NCBI RefSeq assembly: GCF_003012735.1
Contig: NZ_PXYI01000010.1
Span: 1-64,000 of the forward strand
Source: Allosphingosinicella deserti
GTDB lineage: Bacteria; Pseudomonadota; Alphaproteobacteria; Sphingomonadales; Sphingomonadaceae
DNA length: 64,000 nucleotides
Direction of reading: 5' to 3'
The notes beneath the pieces are model-generated. The model worked only from the letters and a program-made list of their open reading frames with translations, did not search any database and was not told the DNA's origin. Both the position numbers and the translations under genes were made by a program. Of this stretch, positions 10,301 to 20,283 are shown piece after piece. Positions within the stretch are counted from its first letter, which is position 1, and every line of letters begins with the position of its first letter.

Positions 10301-10593
10301 GGGTGAGCGCGCGTCTTTCGACGACGTTCAACAAGGGCTCGCAGGTCTCCGGAACCAACCAGAACGGAATCCCGCTGGCCGCTCTGTTCTCCGACGATTA
10401 TCAGCAATGGGATTTCTCCTCGAGCCTCAACCTGGAGGAGATCTTCGGCAGGCCGCATTTGCCGGAGGTCACGTTCGACGTGATCAACCTGTTCAAGGCC
10501 GACCAGCGTTCCTACTTCCAGTTCGAGAATGCGACCTTCACCCAATATAATCCGGGACGCACGATCATGGTGGGCCTGCGCGGCCGCTTCTGA
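7324..10593 (+). CDS. TonB-dependent receptor, large
   Basis: A 1089-residue outer-membrane receptor. The signal peptide covers about residues 1-31 (PAIAQ), followed by a Thr/Gln-rich linker and a TonB box EDIVITGFRRSL near residue 80. The plug motif DIGKFPDTNIAESFNRIPG and RGLGTNFTRVLLNG mark the Caulobacter/Xanthomonas subfamily. The protein ends in LRGRF, the expected aromatic C-terminus. GAGAGGAACAG precedes the ATG. It is longer than the first receptor and only distantly like it, so the two probably serve different ligands. The downstream LacI regulator and the upstream palindrome suggest sugar-responsive control. Confidence 0.92.
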   Translation: MNTESARPVVLRRALLAGTFLLAGTAWPAIAQSTADVAPDQTGTVQNQGAGALTEDGPAAITQTSPEDAGSTPGAEAGEDIVITGFRRSLQSSTNARRESVGFSDSIFAEDIGKFPDTNIAESFNRIPGVTISREVTGEGLNVAIRGLGTNFTRVLLNGAPVAIASSGRTDAQSTNREVDLDLLPTELFTQLTVNKSPLASMVEGGAAGTVNMRSARPFDSKGSRLTYSFQGTKNSEADDWGQRGSIIASTTMGNFGILVGAAGVRNKVNTTGFETIGWTNPNLSTPQSLAGSTGNVPNVPTAANILAAQCRSTPCNTTGGGNWTIPGAVPANAGNGLIPGTQINQDFLLARNPGLTIQQLDNGLLPRLGRPSENFGTRARYNGIVALEWRPSDALHFYVDSMYGKRKNDLQRIDVNWIVRNGAAVPLNMTVDREDCAQGCVVTGGTFANSQFFLEYRPFIERTTFWGVNPGIEWQLADDIKLDLQGNYNKSRFHRESPTALFQTAPSSGVTVEYSNDGGIPSIVPNIDLNDPANYGWNGGRVNIQDERRRTESKGVRGSLTYGDEDFNVRVGGAFDDIKRRIQAFDNSQAWQNAVCGNNPNVFLPSPNTQPPCQGLNQPGAAPPGYPTYPGLGTGFSSGIAGPVVYQGSLVPNAAVPSYLVPGPNGFVRLDWDRFKQATNYDSFHDNAPEAGSANTGASGGYVREKNTGLFIESNGKLELGGNELRYNVGVRYVRTDQTIGGLVSLPDPRNVVPANIPPGQTQIADGSRYPNITNFVTTNNKYNNWLPSLTLAYNIGGKAIARVALSKTMTRPDPNAQLPGVNFSTPSADVGSIGNPALDPYVSKNIDLGLDYFTGGEGIISVAAFRKKLTGFTTNGTTTVPFSALSVYGITFDTLAPAQQAAINARGGPGAATVVLQQQVNATGTLTVNGLEFGIVQPLDFLLGRYLGINGFGVSGNLTIIDQKGTGAAPATALGVAEYTYNLTAYYENHGVSARLSTTFNKGSQVSGTNQNGIPLAALFSDDYQQWDFSSSLNLEEIFGRPHLPEVTFDVINLFKADQRSYFQFENATFTQYNPGRTIMVGLRGRF

Positions 10594-10604
10594 TCTCCTC
10601 CCCT

Positions 10605-10634
10605 GGGCGGCCGGCTCGTCCGGCCGCCCTTTTT
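10605..10634 (+). terminator. Rho-independent terminator of the second TonB receptor gene
   Basis: A perfect 10-bp stem GGGCGGCCGG/CCGGCCGCCC with a CTCGT loop is followed by TTTTT. Confidence 0.92.
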
Positions 10635-10742
10635 CTCCGGCGAGGCCGGTTCGTCCGGCCGCCCCTACTCGGCTTGGTTGCGTGACGCTCCCTTCGGGGG
10701 CTATCCCTCCGGGCTGACCCCTCTCTAGGTTGACAGCGCCAG

Positions 10743-11807
10743 GTGGAACAGGATTTCGCGCGCCGCCCGAAGGGCGCGGCGACCATTCACGATGTTGCTC
10801 GGCAGGCCGGCGTGTCGTCGATGACCGTCTCTCGGGTGATAAACGGCGAGAAGAGCGTCCGACCGGCAACCCGCGCGCGCGTCGACGATGCGATCCGCGC
10901 ACTGAATTTCGCGCCCAACCCGGCAGCGCGGACGCTCGCCGGCGGCTCGGTGGTGCGTATCGGCCTGCTCTGCAGCATCCCCAACGCCGCCTATCTCAGC
11001 GAATTCCTGGTCGGCGCGCTCGAGCGCTGCAGCCAAGTCAACGCGCAGCTGATCGTCAAGCGCTACATGCCCGGCGAGGATCTCGACGCGGCGGCCGACA
11101 TGCTGATCGATGCTCGCCTCGACGGCGCCATCCTGCCGCCGCCGGTCTGCGATGCCGAGCTTCTGGTCGCCCGGCTCCGGGCCGCCAGGGTCGCCCTGAT
11201 CGCGACCGGATCGATGCGCCCGTCGAACACGCTCGCCTCGATCGGCATCGACGATTTCGCCGCGGCCCAGTCGATGACCCGGCACCTCGTCAGGCTCGGC
11301 CACCGCCGGATCGGGTTCATCACCGGCCGGCCCGAACATGCCTCGAGCAGTCTTCGCCTCGACGGCTATCGCACCGCGATGCGCGAGGCCGGCCTGACCG
11401 TGGACGAGCGCCTGATCGCCGGCGGCACCTTCACCTATCATAGCGGCCTCGATGCCGCGGAGCGGCTGCTCGCCGCCGATCCGCAGCCGACGGCGATCTT
11501 CGCCAGCAACGACGACATGGCCGCGGCCGCGGTCGCGGTCGCGCATCGCCGCGGCCTCGACGTTCCTGCCGATCTCTCCGTCTGCGGCTTCGACGACACG
11601 CCGCTGGCGACGACGATCTGGCCGGAGCTCACCACGATCCGTCAGCCGGTCTCGACCATGTCGGAGGAAGCGGTGACGATGCTGACGGATCTCATCCGCG
11701 AACAGCGGGAAGGGGGACAGCAGGAGCCGCCGCACCGTCTACTCGATTTCGAGCTGATCCGCCGCCAGTCCGACGCCGTGCCCAAAAGCCGGCCGCCGAG
11801 CCGCTGA
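10743..11807 (+). CDS. LacI-family transcriptional regulator
   Basis: A 354-residue repressor starting at GTG. The N-terminal HTH (about 12-40) reads [20 protein letters not shown] followed by INGEKSVRP; the periplasmic-binding-protein-like sensor domain follows, with [20 protein letters not shown] and a conserved [10 protein letters not shown] stretch. Such proteins sense sugars or sugar phosphates. It stands alone behind a terminator and directly downstream of the second TonB receptor, which is the likely target. No good ribosome-binding site is seen upstream of the GTG, so the start is approximate. It is convergent with the globin gene. Confidence 0.9.
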   Translation: MEQDFARRPKGAATIHDVARQAGVSSMTVSRVINGEKSVRPATRARVDDAIRALNFAPNPAARTLAGGSVVRIGLLCSIPNAAYLSEFLVGALERCSQVNAQLIVKRYMPGEDLDAAADMLIDARLDGAILPPPVCDAELLVARLRAARVALIATGSMRPSNTLASIGIDDFAAAQSMTRHLVRLGHRRIGFITGRPEHASSSLRLDGYRTAMREAGLTVDERLIAGGTFTYHSGLDAAERLLAADPQPTAIFASNDDMAAAAVAVAHRRGLDVPADLSVCGFDDTPLATTIWPELTTIRQPVSTMSEEAVTMLTDLIREQREGGQQEPPHRLLDFELIRRQSDAVPKSRPPSR

Positions 11808-11808
11808 T

Positions 11809-11846
11809 CTCAGGCCGTATCGGCCCGATCCCTCAGGCCGTATCGG
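11809..11846. repeat. Short direct repeat between convergent genes
   Basis: CTCAGGCCGTATCGG occurs at 11809-11823 and again at 11832-11846 (offset 23 bp). The second copy holds the stop codon and last codons of the globin gene, so a small tandem duplication may have extended the intergenic gap. No known function. Confidence 0.7.
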
Positions 11847-12276
11847 GGCTCCAGGCCGGCGAGGCTGCAGCGGCCTGCTCCGCCCGCAGCAATGCGGCGC
11901 GATCCTTGTGGAACAGGATGCCCATCAGCAGGCTCTCGCCGATCCGCTCCGCTTTCTCGGCGAACACGGCGGCCGGACCGTCCTCGAACAGATCGGCCGT
12001 CGTCGCCCTCCACAGCGCGAGCCAGCGGTCGAACGAGGCGCGCGAGATGCGATCGCCGTGCTGGACATGCGCCGGCATCGGCCGCCCTTTGTATCGGCCG
12101 GTACCGAGCATCACCGAAGACCAGAAGGCCTGCAGCTTTTCGAGATGGTGCGGCCAATCGTGGATCGCGTCATTGAAGACGGGCCCGATCAGCGGATCCT
12201 GGCGAACGCGCGCGTAGAAGGCCTCGATCAGCACGCCGATCTCCGCTTCCGAAACCCTGTCGAACTTGATGCGCAC
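11833..12276 (-). CDS. Group III truncated haemoglobin
   Basis: A 147-residue globin starting at GTG (12276) with GAGGGAG six bases upstream. It has the group III pattern: [16 protein letters not shown] near the start, [20 protein letters not shown] in the middle and [11 protein letters not shown] before the distal helices. Family members bind O2 or NO, and some act in NO or peroxide detoxification. It is divergent from a ferredoxin-reductase-type flavoprotein that could supply electrons. The open frame extends to 12795, but that part is antisense to the reductase gene and unlike globins. Confidence 0.88.
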   Translation of the reverse strand: MRIKFDRVSEAEIGVLIEAFYARVRQDPLIGPVFNDAIHDWPHHLEKLQAFWSSVMLGTGRYKGRPMPAHVQHGDRISRASFDRWLALWRATTADLFEDGPAAVFAEKAERIGESLLMGILFHKDRAALLRAEQAAAASPAWSPDTA

Positions 12277-12414
12277 GCGGCACTCCCTCGATCCCTGGTT
12301 ATGCTGATGTGGGGGGTGAAGGATATTCTGCATCCGGGAGAATACGTAGACCGACGCGTCTTGCGGCGGCAACAGCCATTGGCTTTGAACGTGCAGGCCG
12401 GTACGGAGATTGCT

Positions 12415-13641
12415 ATGAAGCATTACGATATCGTCATCGTTGGAGCGGGCCACGCCGGGGCGCAGGCTGCGATCCAGCTCCGCCAGCTCGGCTTTCCCGG
12501 CTCGATCGCCCTGGTGGGTGCCGAGCCCGAACTGCCGTACGAGCGGCCGCCGCTGTCGAAGGAATATCTCGCCGGTGAGAAGGATTTCGATCGGCTGCTG
12601 ATTCGCCCGGAGGCGTTCTGGGCCGAACGCAACGTGGCGCTTCACCTCGGCACGCGGATCGAGTCCGTCGATCCGGCGGCCAAGACGATCGGCTCCGACG
12701 CGGGTGACGACTTCGGGTACACGCATCTGATCTGGGCGGCTGGCGGCAGTCCGCGCCGACTGGCGTGCGCGGGCGGCGACCTCTCCGGGGTCCATGTCGT
12801 CCGCTGCCGCGCCGAGGTCGATGCGATTCGCGCAGAGCTCGATGGCGTGCGCCGGGTGGCGGTGATCGGCGGCGGCTATATCGGCTTGGAAAGCGCCGCC
12901 GTGCTCCGCAAGCTCGGCAAGGAGGTGGTGCTGATCGAAGCGCTGGATCGGCTGCTCGCGCGCGTTGCGGGCCCGGAAATCTCAGCCTTCTACGCCGCCG
13001 AACATCGCGCGCAGGGTGTCGACATCCGCCTCGGCGCCGCGGTCGCGCGGATCGACGGCGAGGGCGGCCGGGCAACCGGGGTCGTGCTGCAATCCGGCGA
13101 GACGATCCCGGCCGACATGATCATCGTCGGCATCGGCATCGAGGCGGCGGTGGGGCCGCTGCTCGCAGCCGGCGCCGAGGGCGCAAACGGAGTCGATGTC
13201 GATGCCTATTGCCGCACCGGCCTGCCGGACGTTTATGCGATCGGCGACTGCGCCGCGCATGAGAACGGCTATGCCGGCGGCCTGCGGATCCGCCTCGAAT
13301 CGGTGCAGAACGCCCATGATCAGGCCGCGGTCGCCGCCAAGGCGATCCTCGGCCAGGCCGAGCCCTACGCCGCGATCCCCTGGTTCTGGTCGAACCAATA
13401 TGATCTGAAGCTGCAGACCGTCGGCCTGTCGATCGGCTACGATCGGACTTTGGTCCGCGGCGCCCCCGGAGAACGCAGCTTTTCGCTCCTCTATCTGCTC
13501 GAGGGGCGGGTGATCGCGCTCGATTGCGTCAACACCATCCGCGACTACGTTCAGGGCCGCAAGCTCGTCCTCGAACGGGCGGTGATCGATCCGGAGCGGC
13601 TCGCCGACGCGTCCGTGCCGCTCAAGGAAATGCTCGGCTAG
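12415..13641 (+). CDS. FAD-dependent ferredoxin reductase (NAD(P)H oxidoreductase)
   Basis: A 408-residue flavoprotein of the rubredoxin/ferredoxin reductase family. FAD-binding GAGHAG lies near residue 10, [12 protein letters not shown] follows, the NAD(P)H-binding GGGYIG is near 148, and YAIGDCA closes the second FAD motif near 275. The C-terminal reductase domain contains [13 protein letters not shown]. The ATG at 12415 has GGAG upstream; a longer frame back to 11908 is antisense to the globin and rejected. Such enzymes feed electrons to [2Fe-2S] ferredoxins of P450 or dioxygenase systems. No ferredoxin lies beside it, so the partner is unknown; the divergent globin is one possibility. Confidence 0.9.
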   Translation: MKHYDIVIVGAGHAGAQAAIQLRQLGFPGSIALVGAEPELPYERPPLSKEYLAGEKDFDRLLIRPEAFWAERNVALHLGTRIESVDPAAKTIGSDAGDDFGYTHLIWAAGGSPRRLACAGGDLSGVHVVRCRAEVDAIRAELDGVRRVAVIGGGYIGLESAAVLRKLGKEVVLIEALDRLLARVAGPEISAFYAAEHRAQGVDIRLGAAVARIDGEGGRATGVVLQSGETIPADMIIVGIGIEAAVGPLLAAGAEGANGVDVDAYCRTGLPDVYAIGDCAAHENGYAGGLRIRLESVQNAHDQAAVAAKAILGQAEPYAAIPWFWSNQYDLKLQTVGLSIGYDRTLVRGAPGERSFSLLYLLEGRVIALDCVNTIRDYVQGRKLVLERAVIDPERLADASVPLKEMLG

Positions 13642-14513
13642 GGTGCGCGCTGCGCGAAACCTGCGAGCATCTCGCAGACCCAGCGCCCGGCAGTCAGAGC
13701 GGTGATCTCGCCGACGTCCAGACTCGGATCGAATTCAGTGAGATCGGCGAGCCTCACCTGCTCGTGCGCGCCGAGAAAGCGTGCGGCCTCGAAGAACATC
13801 CGAACCGGCATGCCGCCCGGCCGCGCGCCCGGGGCTCCCGGGCATTGGCTGCGATCGATGACGTCGATGTCGAAGTCGATCATGACAGCCTCGGTATGGC
13901 TGAGCCGCGCCAGCGCTTCCTCGAGCACCGCGACGATGCCGCGCTCGAGGCACGCGCCGATCGCGTAAACGCCGATGCCCGCCGCCTTGGCGTCATCGTG
14001 CATCTTGCGGGTATTGGCGAAGGGGGCGAGGCCGACCTGGCAGATGTTGCGACCGGGCAAGCCATCTTCGAGCAATGCGCGGATCGGATTGCCGTTGAGC
14101 AGACCCTGATCGGTCTCGCGCAGATCGAAATGCGCGTCGAGCGTAATCAGGCCGACGCGCTCGATCGGCACGCCCAAGGCATGCGCGGCCGGGCGGGTCA
14201 CAGCATTGTTGCCGCCGATCAGCAGGGTGAGGCCATGGCCGGCAACCGCCTCGGACGCGGCGCTGCGGATCGGCTCGTAGCCGTCGGCCGGCATCAAACC
14301 CTGGACCGGAACATCGCCGAGATCGGCAAGGGCGAGATCGAGCTCGGCCCCGGTCTCGACGTCATAGGTGCTGAATCGCTTCAGCGTCCTGCGCAGGGTC
14401 GCGGGCGCAAGGTCGCAGCGGCCGGGCGTCACCGAACCCGCCTCCATCGGCGCGCCGAGCAGCGCCACCTCTCCCGAATGTGAGACCAGATCTGCGATCG
14501 AACGCCACGCCAT
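13638..14513 (-). CDS. hutG: Formimidoylglutamase-type arginase-fold hydrolase
   Basis: A 291-residue ureohydrolase. Context with hutI, hutU and hutH points to the last step of histidine degradation, N-formimino-L-glutamate to glutamate and formamide. DAHFD (126-130) and [17 protein letters not shown] (213-229) are the family metal-binding motifs. The first motif, normally GGDHS or GGGHE, reads GGNN (100-103), so the histidine that ligates one manganese is an asparagine. It is divergent from hutI with 40 bp between starts and overlaps the ferredoxin reductase stop by 4 bp. A longer start at 14552 is possible. The fold is certain; the substrate is from context. Confidence 0.82.
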   Translation of the reverse strand: MAWRSIADLVSHSGEVALLGAPMEAGSVTPGRCDLAPATLRRTLKRFSTYDVETGAELDLALADLGDVPVQGLMPADGYEPIRSAASEAVAGHGLTLLIGGNNAVTRPAAHALGVPIERVGLITLDAHFDLRETDQGLLNGNPIRALLEDGLPGRNICQVGLAPFANTRKMHDDAKAAGIGVYAIGACLERGIVAVLEEALARLSHTEAVMIDFDIDVIDRSQCPGAPGARPGGMPVRMFFEAARFLGAHEQVRLADLTEFDPSLDVGEITALTAGRWVCEMLAGFAQRAP

Positions 14514-14553
14514 GCTTTGACCCTTACACCGTCCTCCGCCATGAAGGCGAGCC

Positions 14554-15765
14554 ATGTGGGACAGGCTTCTGACCAACTGCAACATCGCGACGATGGATCC
14601 GGCCGTGGCGGGTGCCTTCGGCGCGATCGAAGACGGCGCGATCGGCATCCAGGACGGCCGCATCGTCGGGGTCGGCCGCCGCATCGATCTTGCCGGCTAC
14701 CGCGCCGCGCGCGTCGAGACGCTCGGCGGCGCCTGGGTAACTCCGGGGCTGATCGACTGCCACACCCATCTGGTCTTCGGGGGCAACCGCGCCGGCGAGT
14801 TCGAGCAGCGCCTCAACGGCGCCAGCTACGAGGCGATCGCGCGTGCCGGCGGCGGCATCCTGTCGTCGGTCAAGGCGACTCGGCTGGCCAGCCTGGAGCA
14901 ACTCGTGGAGGAAGCCCGGCCGCGGCTCCACGCTCTGATGCGCGGCGGCGTCACCACCGTCGAGATCAAATCCGGCTACGGCCTCGACACGCCGAGCGAG
15001 CTCAAGATGCTGCAGGCGGCGAAGCGGCTCGGCGACAGCGAGGCGGTGCGGGTGGTGCCCACCCTGTTGGCCCTGCACGCGCTTCCGCCCGAGCATCGTG
15101 AGAGCCGGGACGCCTATGTCGAGCTCGCGATCGAGGACATGATCCCCGCCGCCGCCGAAGCCGGTCTCGCCGTCGCCGTCGACGCATTCTGTGAGGGCAT
15201 CGGCTTCACCCCGGCGGAAGTCCGCGCGCTCTTCCACGCCGCCGACGCGCATGGCCTGCACGTCAAATTGCACGCGGAGCAGCTCAGCAATCTCTCGGGC
15301 GCGGCGCTTGCGGCGGAGTTCGGCGCACTTTCGGCCGATCATCTCGAACATGCCGACGAAGCGGGGGTCGCCGCGATGGCGCGCGCGGGCATGGTCGCAG
15401 TCCTGCTTCCCGGCGCCTTCTATGCGCTTGCCGAGACCCGCAAACCGCCCGTCGATCTGCTGCGAAAGCACAAGGTGCCGATGGCGATCGCCACCGATCT
15501 CAATCCGGGCACCTCGCCAATCCTGTCGCCGACCTTGATGCTGAGCATGGCCTGCACCCTGTTCCGGTTGACCCCGGAAGAGGCATTGCTCGGCATGACG
15601 CGCCATGCTGCCAAGGCCCTGGCGCTCGACGACGAGGTCGGCACGATCGCACCGGGGCTTGCCGCCGATCTGTGCGTCTGGCGGATCGGCCGGCCGGCCG
15701 AGCTCTGCTACTGGATCGGCCATCCCGGACCGGAGCGCCGGATCGTCGCCGGCGAGGACGCCTGA
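14554..15765 (+). CDS. hutI: Imidazolonepropionase
   Basis: A 403-residue amidohydrolase converting 4-imidazolone-5-propionate to N-formimino-L-glutamate, the third histidine-degradation step. The metal motif [19 protein letters not shown] (about 69-87) and [18 protein letters not shown] are characteristic of HutI; KLHAEQ and the aspartate in ATDLNPG complete the metal and active site. Length is normal. AAGGCGAG lies just before the ATG. First gene of the hutI-hutU-hutH series; no HutC repressor is visible nearby. Confidence 0.96.
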   Translation: MWDRLLTNCNIATMDPAVAGAFGAIEDGAIGIQDGRIVGVGRRIDLAGYRAARVETLGGAWVTPGLIDCHTHLVFGGNRAGEFEQRLNGASYEAIARAGGGILSSVKATRLASLEQLVEEARPRLHALMRGGVTTVEIKSGYGLDTPSELKMLQAAKRLGDSEAVRVVPTLLALHALPPEHRESRDAYVELAIEDMIPAAAEAGLAVAVDAFCEGIGFTPAEVRALFHAADAHGLHVKLHAEQLSNLSGAALAAEFGALSADHLEHADEAGVAAMARAGMVAVLLPGAFYALAETRKPPVDLLRKHKVPMAIATDLNPGTSPILSPTLMLSMACTLFRLTPEEALLGMTRHAAKALALDDEVGTIAPGLAADLCVWRIGRPAELCYWIGHPGPERRIVAGEDA

Positions 15766-15858
15766 GCCCGGCTTGTCGAAGCGCCTGCCAGCTTCTACCG
15801 CGCGATCGGAGACGGCGCCCGACTGCGATGCGGGCCGGCGGCAATGTAGGGATCGAGG

Positions 15859-17520
15859 ATGCTGAACAGGCGGGACAACAGCCGATCGATCCGGGCGCGC
15901 ACCGGCCCGGATCTCACGGCGAAGAGCTGGGCCACCGAGGCTGCGGTGCGCATGCTCCAGAACAATCTCGATCCCGCGGTTGCGGAAGCCCCCGAGGAAC
16001 TGGTCGTCTACGGCGGCATCGGCCGTGCCGCGCGCGACTGGCAGAGCTTCGATCGGATCGTCGAGACGCTCGAGCGGCTCGAGGAGGATCAGACCCTGCT
16101 CGTCCAGTCCGGCAAGCCGGTGGGCGTGTTCCGCACCCATCCGGATGCGCCGCGGGTGCTGATCGCCAATTCCAATCTTGTGCCGAAATGGGCGACCTGG
16201 GAGCATTTCCACGCCCTCGATCGCCAGGGTCTGATGATGTACGGCCAGATGACCGCCGGTTCGTGGATCTACATCGGCACCCAGGGTATCGTGCAGGGCA
16301 CGTACGAGACCTTCGCCGAAATGGGCCGTCAGCATTATGCCGGCGATCTCAAGGGCCGCTGGATCCTCACCGCCGGGCTCGGCGGCATGGGCGGTGCCCA
16401 GCCGCTGGCGGCCGTCATGGCCGGCGCCCATTGCCTCGCCATCGAATGCCAGGAAAGCCGGATCGAGAAACGGCTCGAGACCCGCTATCTCGATCGCCGT
16501 GCCGCCTCGCTCGACGAAGCGCTGGAAATCATCCGCAGCGCCGAGGCGCCGATTTCGGTCGGCCTGCTCGGCAATGCCGCCGAGCTCCTTCCCGAGATGG
16601 TGAAGCGCGGCATCCGCCCCGATGCGGTGACCGATCAGACATCGGCGCACGATCCGGTCAACGGCTATCTGCCGGCCGGCTGGAGCGTCGAGAAATGGCT
16701 CGATCTGCGGGCGCGCGATCCGCAGGCGGTGGAGACGGCGGCGCGCGAATCGATGGCCGTTCACGTCGAGGCGATGCTCGCCTTTCGGGCGATGGGGATC
16801 CCGGTCTTCGATTACGGCAACAACATCCGCCAGGTCGCCAAGGACGAGGGCATCGCCCATGCGTTCGATTTCCCGGGCTTCGTGCCGGCCTATGTCCGCC
16901 CGCTCTTCTGCCGCGGGATCGGTCCGTTTCGCTGGGTGGCGCTGTCCGGCGATCCCGAGGACATCTACCGCACCGACCGCAAGGTGAAGGAGCTGATCCC
17001 CGACGATCCCCATCTGCACCGCTGGCTCGACATGGCCCGCGACCGTATCGCCTTCCAGGGGCTGCCGGCGCGGATCTGCTGGGTCGGGCTGGGGCAGCGC
17101 CACCGGCTCGGCATGGCGTTCAATGAAATGGTCGCCAACGGAGAGCTCAAGGCGCCGATCGTGATCGGCCGCGACCATCTCGACAGCGGCTCGGTCGCAA
17201 GCCCCAATCGCGAGACCGAGGCGATGCGCGACGGATCGGATGCGGTCTCCGACTGGCCGCTGCTCAACGCCTTGCTCAACACCGCCTCGGGCGCAACCTG
17301 GGTCTCGCTCCACCATGGCGGCGGGGTCGGCATGGGCTATTCGCAGCATGCCGGCATGGTGATCGTCGCGGACGGTACCGAGGCCGCGGCCCGGCGACTG
17401 GAGCGGGTGCTCTGGAACGATCCGGGCACCGGCGTCATGCGCCACGCCGATGCGGGCTACGGCATCGCCGTCGATTGCGCGCGCGAGCAGGGACTCGATC
17501 TGCCGATGGTCGGACGATGA
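15859..17520 (+). CDS. hutU: Urocanate hydratase
   Basis: A 553-residue cytosolic enzyme that hydrates urocanate to imidazolonepropionate using tightly bound NAD+ as electrophile. Family-typical segments are [32 protein letters not shown], the glycine-rich [12 protein letters not shown] near residue 173, and [18 protein letters not shown] near the end. Normal length. It lies 93 bp after hutI and upstream of hutH in the same direction. Confidence 0.97.
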   Translation: MLNRRDNSRSIRARTGPDLTAKSWATEAAVRMLQNNLDPAVAEAPEELVVYGGIGRAARDWQSFDRIVETLERLEEDQTLLVQSGKPVGVFRTHPDAPRVLIANSNLVPKWATWEHFHALDRQGLMMYGQMTAGSWIYIGTQGIVQGTYETFAEMGRQHYAGDLKGRWILTAGLGGMGGAQPLAAVMAGAHCLAIECQESRIEKRLETRYLDRRAASLDEALEIIRSAEAPISVGLLGNAAELLPEMVKRGIRPDAVTDQTSAHDPVNGYLPAGWSVEKWLDLRARDPQAVETAARESMAVHVEAMLAFRAMGIPVFDYGNNIRQVAKDEGIAHAFDFPGFVPAYVRPLFCRGIGPFRWVALSGDPEDIYRTDRKVKELIPDDPHLHRWLDMARDRIAFQGLPARICWVGLGQRHRLGMAFNEMVANGELKAPIVIGRDHLDSGSVASPNRETEAMRDGSDAVSDWPLLNALLNTASGATWVSLHHGGGVGMGYSQHAGMVIVADGTEAAARRLERVLWNDPGTGVMRHADAGYGIAVDCAREQGLDLPMVGR

Positions 17521-17593
17521 TCGGCCGGCTCGATAGGTGGGATGGAATGACAGCGGCGCGCCTGGACAGATGCTGCCATGATGGAGCCGGCCT

Positions 17594-19108
17594 TTGACGA
17601 TTGAACTGGATCCGGGCGCAACGACGCTGGCCGCGTTTCGCAGGGTGTGGGGCGGCGCGCCGGCCGCGCTCGCGGCTGCGGGCTGGGCGGCGATCGATGC
17701 CGCCGCCGATGCGGTGGCACGGATCGTTGCGTCCGGGCGCACCGTCTATGGCGTCAATACCGGCTTCGGGCTGCTCGCCCAGACCCGCATTCCCGCCGAT
17801 CGGCTGGAGGAGCTGCAGCGCAACTTGATCCTGTCGCACAGCTGCGGCCTCGGCGAGGCGCTGCCGCGCGAGGTGGTGCGGCTGATCATGGCGCTGAAGG
17901 CGATCGGCCTCGGCCGTGGCCATTCGGGGGTGCGCCGCATCGTCGTCGAGCGGCTGCTGGCGATGCTCGACGCCGACGCCCTGCCGGTGATCCCGAGCCA
18001 GGGGTCGGTCGGCGCCTCCGGGGATCTCGCCCCGCTCGCCCATATGAGCGCGGCGTTGCTCGGTGAGGGCAGAATACTGCTCCGCGGCGAGGCTCTGCCG
18101 GCGGGCGAGGCGCTCGCCCGGCTCGGCTTCGCGCCTCTGGTGCTCGGCCCCAAGGAAGGGCTGGCGCTGATCAATGGCACCCAGGTATCGACGGCGATCG
18201 CGCTCGATGCGCTGTTCACGGCCGAGCGGGTGTTCGCCTCGGCCCTCATCGGCGGTGCGCTCTCGGTCGATGCGCTGAAGGGAACCGATGCCGCCTTCGA
18301 TCCGCGAATCCACGAAGCGCGCGGCCAGCCTGGGCAGATCGCCGTCGCGGCTGCCCTCAAGCGGCTGCTCGACGGCAGCGAGATCCGGCACAGTCACGAA
18401 GATTGCCCGCGAGTCCAGGATCCTTACAGCTTCCGCTGCCAGCCGCAGGTGATGGGGGCGTGTCTCGACCTGATCCGCAACGCCGCGCGCACCCTCGAGA
18501 TCGAGGCCAATGCAGTGACCGACAATCCCGTCGTCTTTCCCGACACCGATCAGGCGCTGTCCGGCGGCAACTTCCACGCCCAGCCGGTCGCCTTTGCCGC
18601 CGACATAGTGGCGATGGCGATGTGCGAGACCGGTTCGATCTCCGAGCGTCGCACCGCGGTGCTCGTCGATCCCAAGATGAGCGGCCTGCCGCCCTTCCTG
18701 GTGCGCGACAGCGGGGTCAATTCCGGTTTCATGATCGCCCAGGTCAGCGCCGCCGCTTTGGTGTCGGAAAATAAGAGCCTGGCATTCCCGGCGAGCGTCG
18801 ATTCGATCCCGACCTCCGCCAACCAGGAAGATCATGTGTCGATGGCGACCCATGCCGCGACCAAAGCGCGCCGCATCGCCGGCAATGCCGCCGGGGTGAT
18901 CGGAATCGAATTGCTCACCGCCACCCAGGGGATCGATTTTCACGCGCCGCTCAAGACATCGCCGCAGCTCGAGCAGGTGCGCAGCGACATCCGGGCGGAT
19001 GTGCCGCATTATGCGGTCGATCGTTATTTCGCGGACGATCTCGCCTGGGCGAAATCGGCGGTGCTGACCGGGACATTCTCGCACGCCCTGATCGGCGATC
19101 TGTTCTGA
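17594..19108 (+). CDS. hutH: Histidine ammonia-lyase
   Basis: A 504-residue lyase deaminating histidine to urocanate, the first step of the pathway. Ala141-Ser142-Gly143 in [14 protein letters not shown] cyclise to the MIO cofactor; VYGVNTGFG (51-59) carries the catalytic tyrosine, and [12 protein letters not shown] is also conserved. The start is a TTG with GGAG six bases upstream; nearby ATGs are out of frame. Length is usual for HutH. Confidence 0.96.
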   Translation: MTIELDPGATTLAAFRRVWGGAPAALAAAGWAAIDAAADAVARIVASGRTVYGVNTGFGLLAQTRIPADRLEELQRNLILSHSCGLGEALPREVVRLIMALKAIGLGRGHSGVRRIVVERLLAMLDADALPVIPSQGSVGASGDLAPLAHMSAALLGEGRILLRGEALPAGEALARLGFAPLVLGPKEGLALINGTQVSTAIALDALFTAERVFASALIGGALSVDALKGTDAAFDPRIHEARGQPGQIAVAAALKRLLDGSEIRHSHEDCPRVQDPYSFRCQPQVMGACLDLIRNAARTLEIEANAVTDNPVVFPDTDQALSGGNFHAQPVAFAADIVAMAMCETGSISERRTAVLVDPKMSGLPPFLVRDSGVNSGFMIAQVSAAALVSENKSLAFPASVDSIPTSANQEDHVSMATHAATKARRIAGNAAGVIGIELLTATQGIDFHAPLKTSPQLEQVRSDIRADVPHYAVDRYFADDLAWAKSAVLTGTFSHALIGDLF

Positions 19109-19169
19109 CCGCTTGTCACGGACGCGCCGACGCTGGCATCGCGGCCGATATTTCGAAGGAAGCTGATTG

Positions 19170-20273
19170 ATGAATGCCGTTCTTCCGGCGGGGACAAATC
19201 GAACGCGGCTGTGGGGCCTGACTCCGCGCGAGCGGCTGGCGCGAATCGCCGGGGCACAGGACATCGAATTCGCCTCCGGTGCGGGCGGCGGGCCGCTCGT
19301 CTCCAATCTCGATTTCGTCTGGGATCCGGCCTGGCTGCGCTGGATCGCCGAGCGCCCCGATCACGTGCTGACCCATGGCGGCGTGCCGGTCCTTGCCCAT
19401 GTCGTCGATCTCGACACGCGTCTCGCCGTCACCCACGCGATGGCGCAGAGCGAAACACCGCCGCCGGGACCTCTCACAATCGTCGCTTACGAGGACCTCG
19501 GCAGCCTCGGCAACGAGGCGCTGCGCAAGCGCGAGAAGCCGTTCCTCGGCCGGCTGACTCCGGAAACGGTGCCGGCGCTGGAGCGCGCCAGCTATTTCGG
19601 CGCCTACAAGGGCGTCACCGATCTGCTCACCAAATATCTCTGGCCGGAGTGGGCTTTGGTGCTGACCCGCTGGGCGGCGCGGTTCGGGATCACGCCCAAT
19701 CAGGTGACAGCGGTCGGCGCCCTGATGTGCGTCGCCGCGACCTTCCTGTTCTACGAGGGCTGGTATTGGACCGGGCTCGTCGTCGGCCTCGGCTTCATGG
19801 TGCTCGACACGGTGGACGGCAAGCTCGCCCGCTGCACGATCACCTCGTCCTGGCTCGGCAACATCTTCGATCACGGCATCGATCTCGTCCACCCGCCCTT
19901 CTGGTGGTGGGCGTGGGGCGTCGGCCTCCATGCTTATGGCCGCCCCCTGTCCGAGCAGACGTTCGCCCAATTGCTGATCGTGATCGTCGGCGGCTATGTC
20001 GTCCAGCGCGTGATCGAGGGCTTCTTCATGCGCCGCTACAAGATGCACATCCATGTGTGGCGCCGTTTCGATAGCCAGTTCCGCCTGATCACCGCGCGGC
20101 GCAATCCCAACATGGTGATCCTGCTCGCCTTCCTTGCCGTCGGACGGCCGGACTGGGGGCTGATCGCGGTTGCGGCCTGGACCCTGATCTCGCTTGTCGT
20201 GCATGCGGGGCAGCTGGTGCAGGCGCTCGCGGCATCGGCCCGCGGCCGCCCGGTTACCTCCTGGCTCGCCTGA
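19170..20273 (+). CDS. CDP-alcohol phosphatidyltransferase with extra N-terminal domain
   Basis: A 367-residue membrane enzyme. The CDP-alcohol transferase signature is complete: Asp216-Gly217, Ala220-Arg221, Gly230, Asp234, Asp238, within DGKLARC...GNIFDHGID. Several hydrophobic helices surround it. It transfers a phospho-alcohol from a CDP carrier to a second alcohol. The first ~130 residues are not part of the family core; the stretch SNLDFVWDPAWLRWI and a KPFLGRLTPETV linker recall the nucleotidyltransferase half of fused inositol-phosphate cytidylyltransferase/transferase proteins, but the catalytic loops are absent. GAAGGAAG precedes the ATG. A HIT protein and two nucleotidyltransferases follow and may supply the CDP-alcohol. 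Substrate unknown. Confidence 0.85.
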   Translation: MNAVLPAGTNRTRLWGLTPRERLARIAGAQDIEFASGAGGGPLVSNLDFVWDPAWLRWIAERPDHVLTHGGVPVLAHVVDLDTRLAVTHAMAQSETPPPGPLTIVAYEDLGSLGNEALRKREKPFLGRLTPETVPALERASYFGAYKGVTDLLTKYLWPEWALVLTRWAARFGITPNQVTAVGALMCVAATFLFYEGWYWTGLVVGLGFMVLDTVDGKLARCTITSSWLGNIFDHGIDLVHPPFWWWAWGVGLHAYGRPLSEQTFAQLLIVIVGGYVVQRVIEGFFMRRYKMHIHVWRRFDSQFRLITARRNPNMVILLAFLAVGRPDWGLIAVAAWTLISLVVHAGQLVQALAASARGRPVTSWLA

Positions 20274-20283
20274 GGAGAAGAGC

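Noticed and set aside
11908-12414. N-terminal extension of the ferredoxin reductase frame
   Set aside because: It is antisense to the globin gene and unlike the family; the ATG at 12415 with GGAG upstream starts directly at the FAD motif.
14524-17742. A 1072-codon minus-strand frame opposite hutI-hutU
   Set aside because: It is exactly antisense to well-conserved hut genes; its sequence is biased and unlike any family.
19170-19560. A frameshifted, functional nucleotidyltransferase domain at the start of the CDP-alcohol transferase
   Set aside because: I looked for NTP-binding loops in the other two frames and saw none; the domain seems degenerate rather than interrupted.
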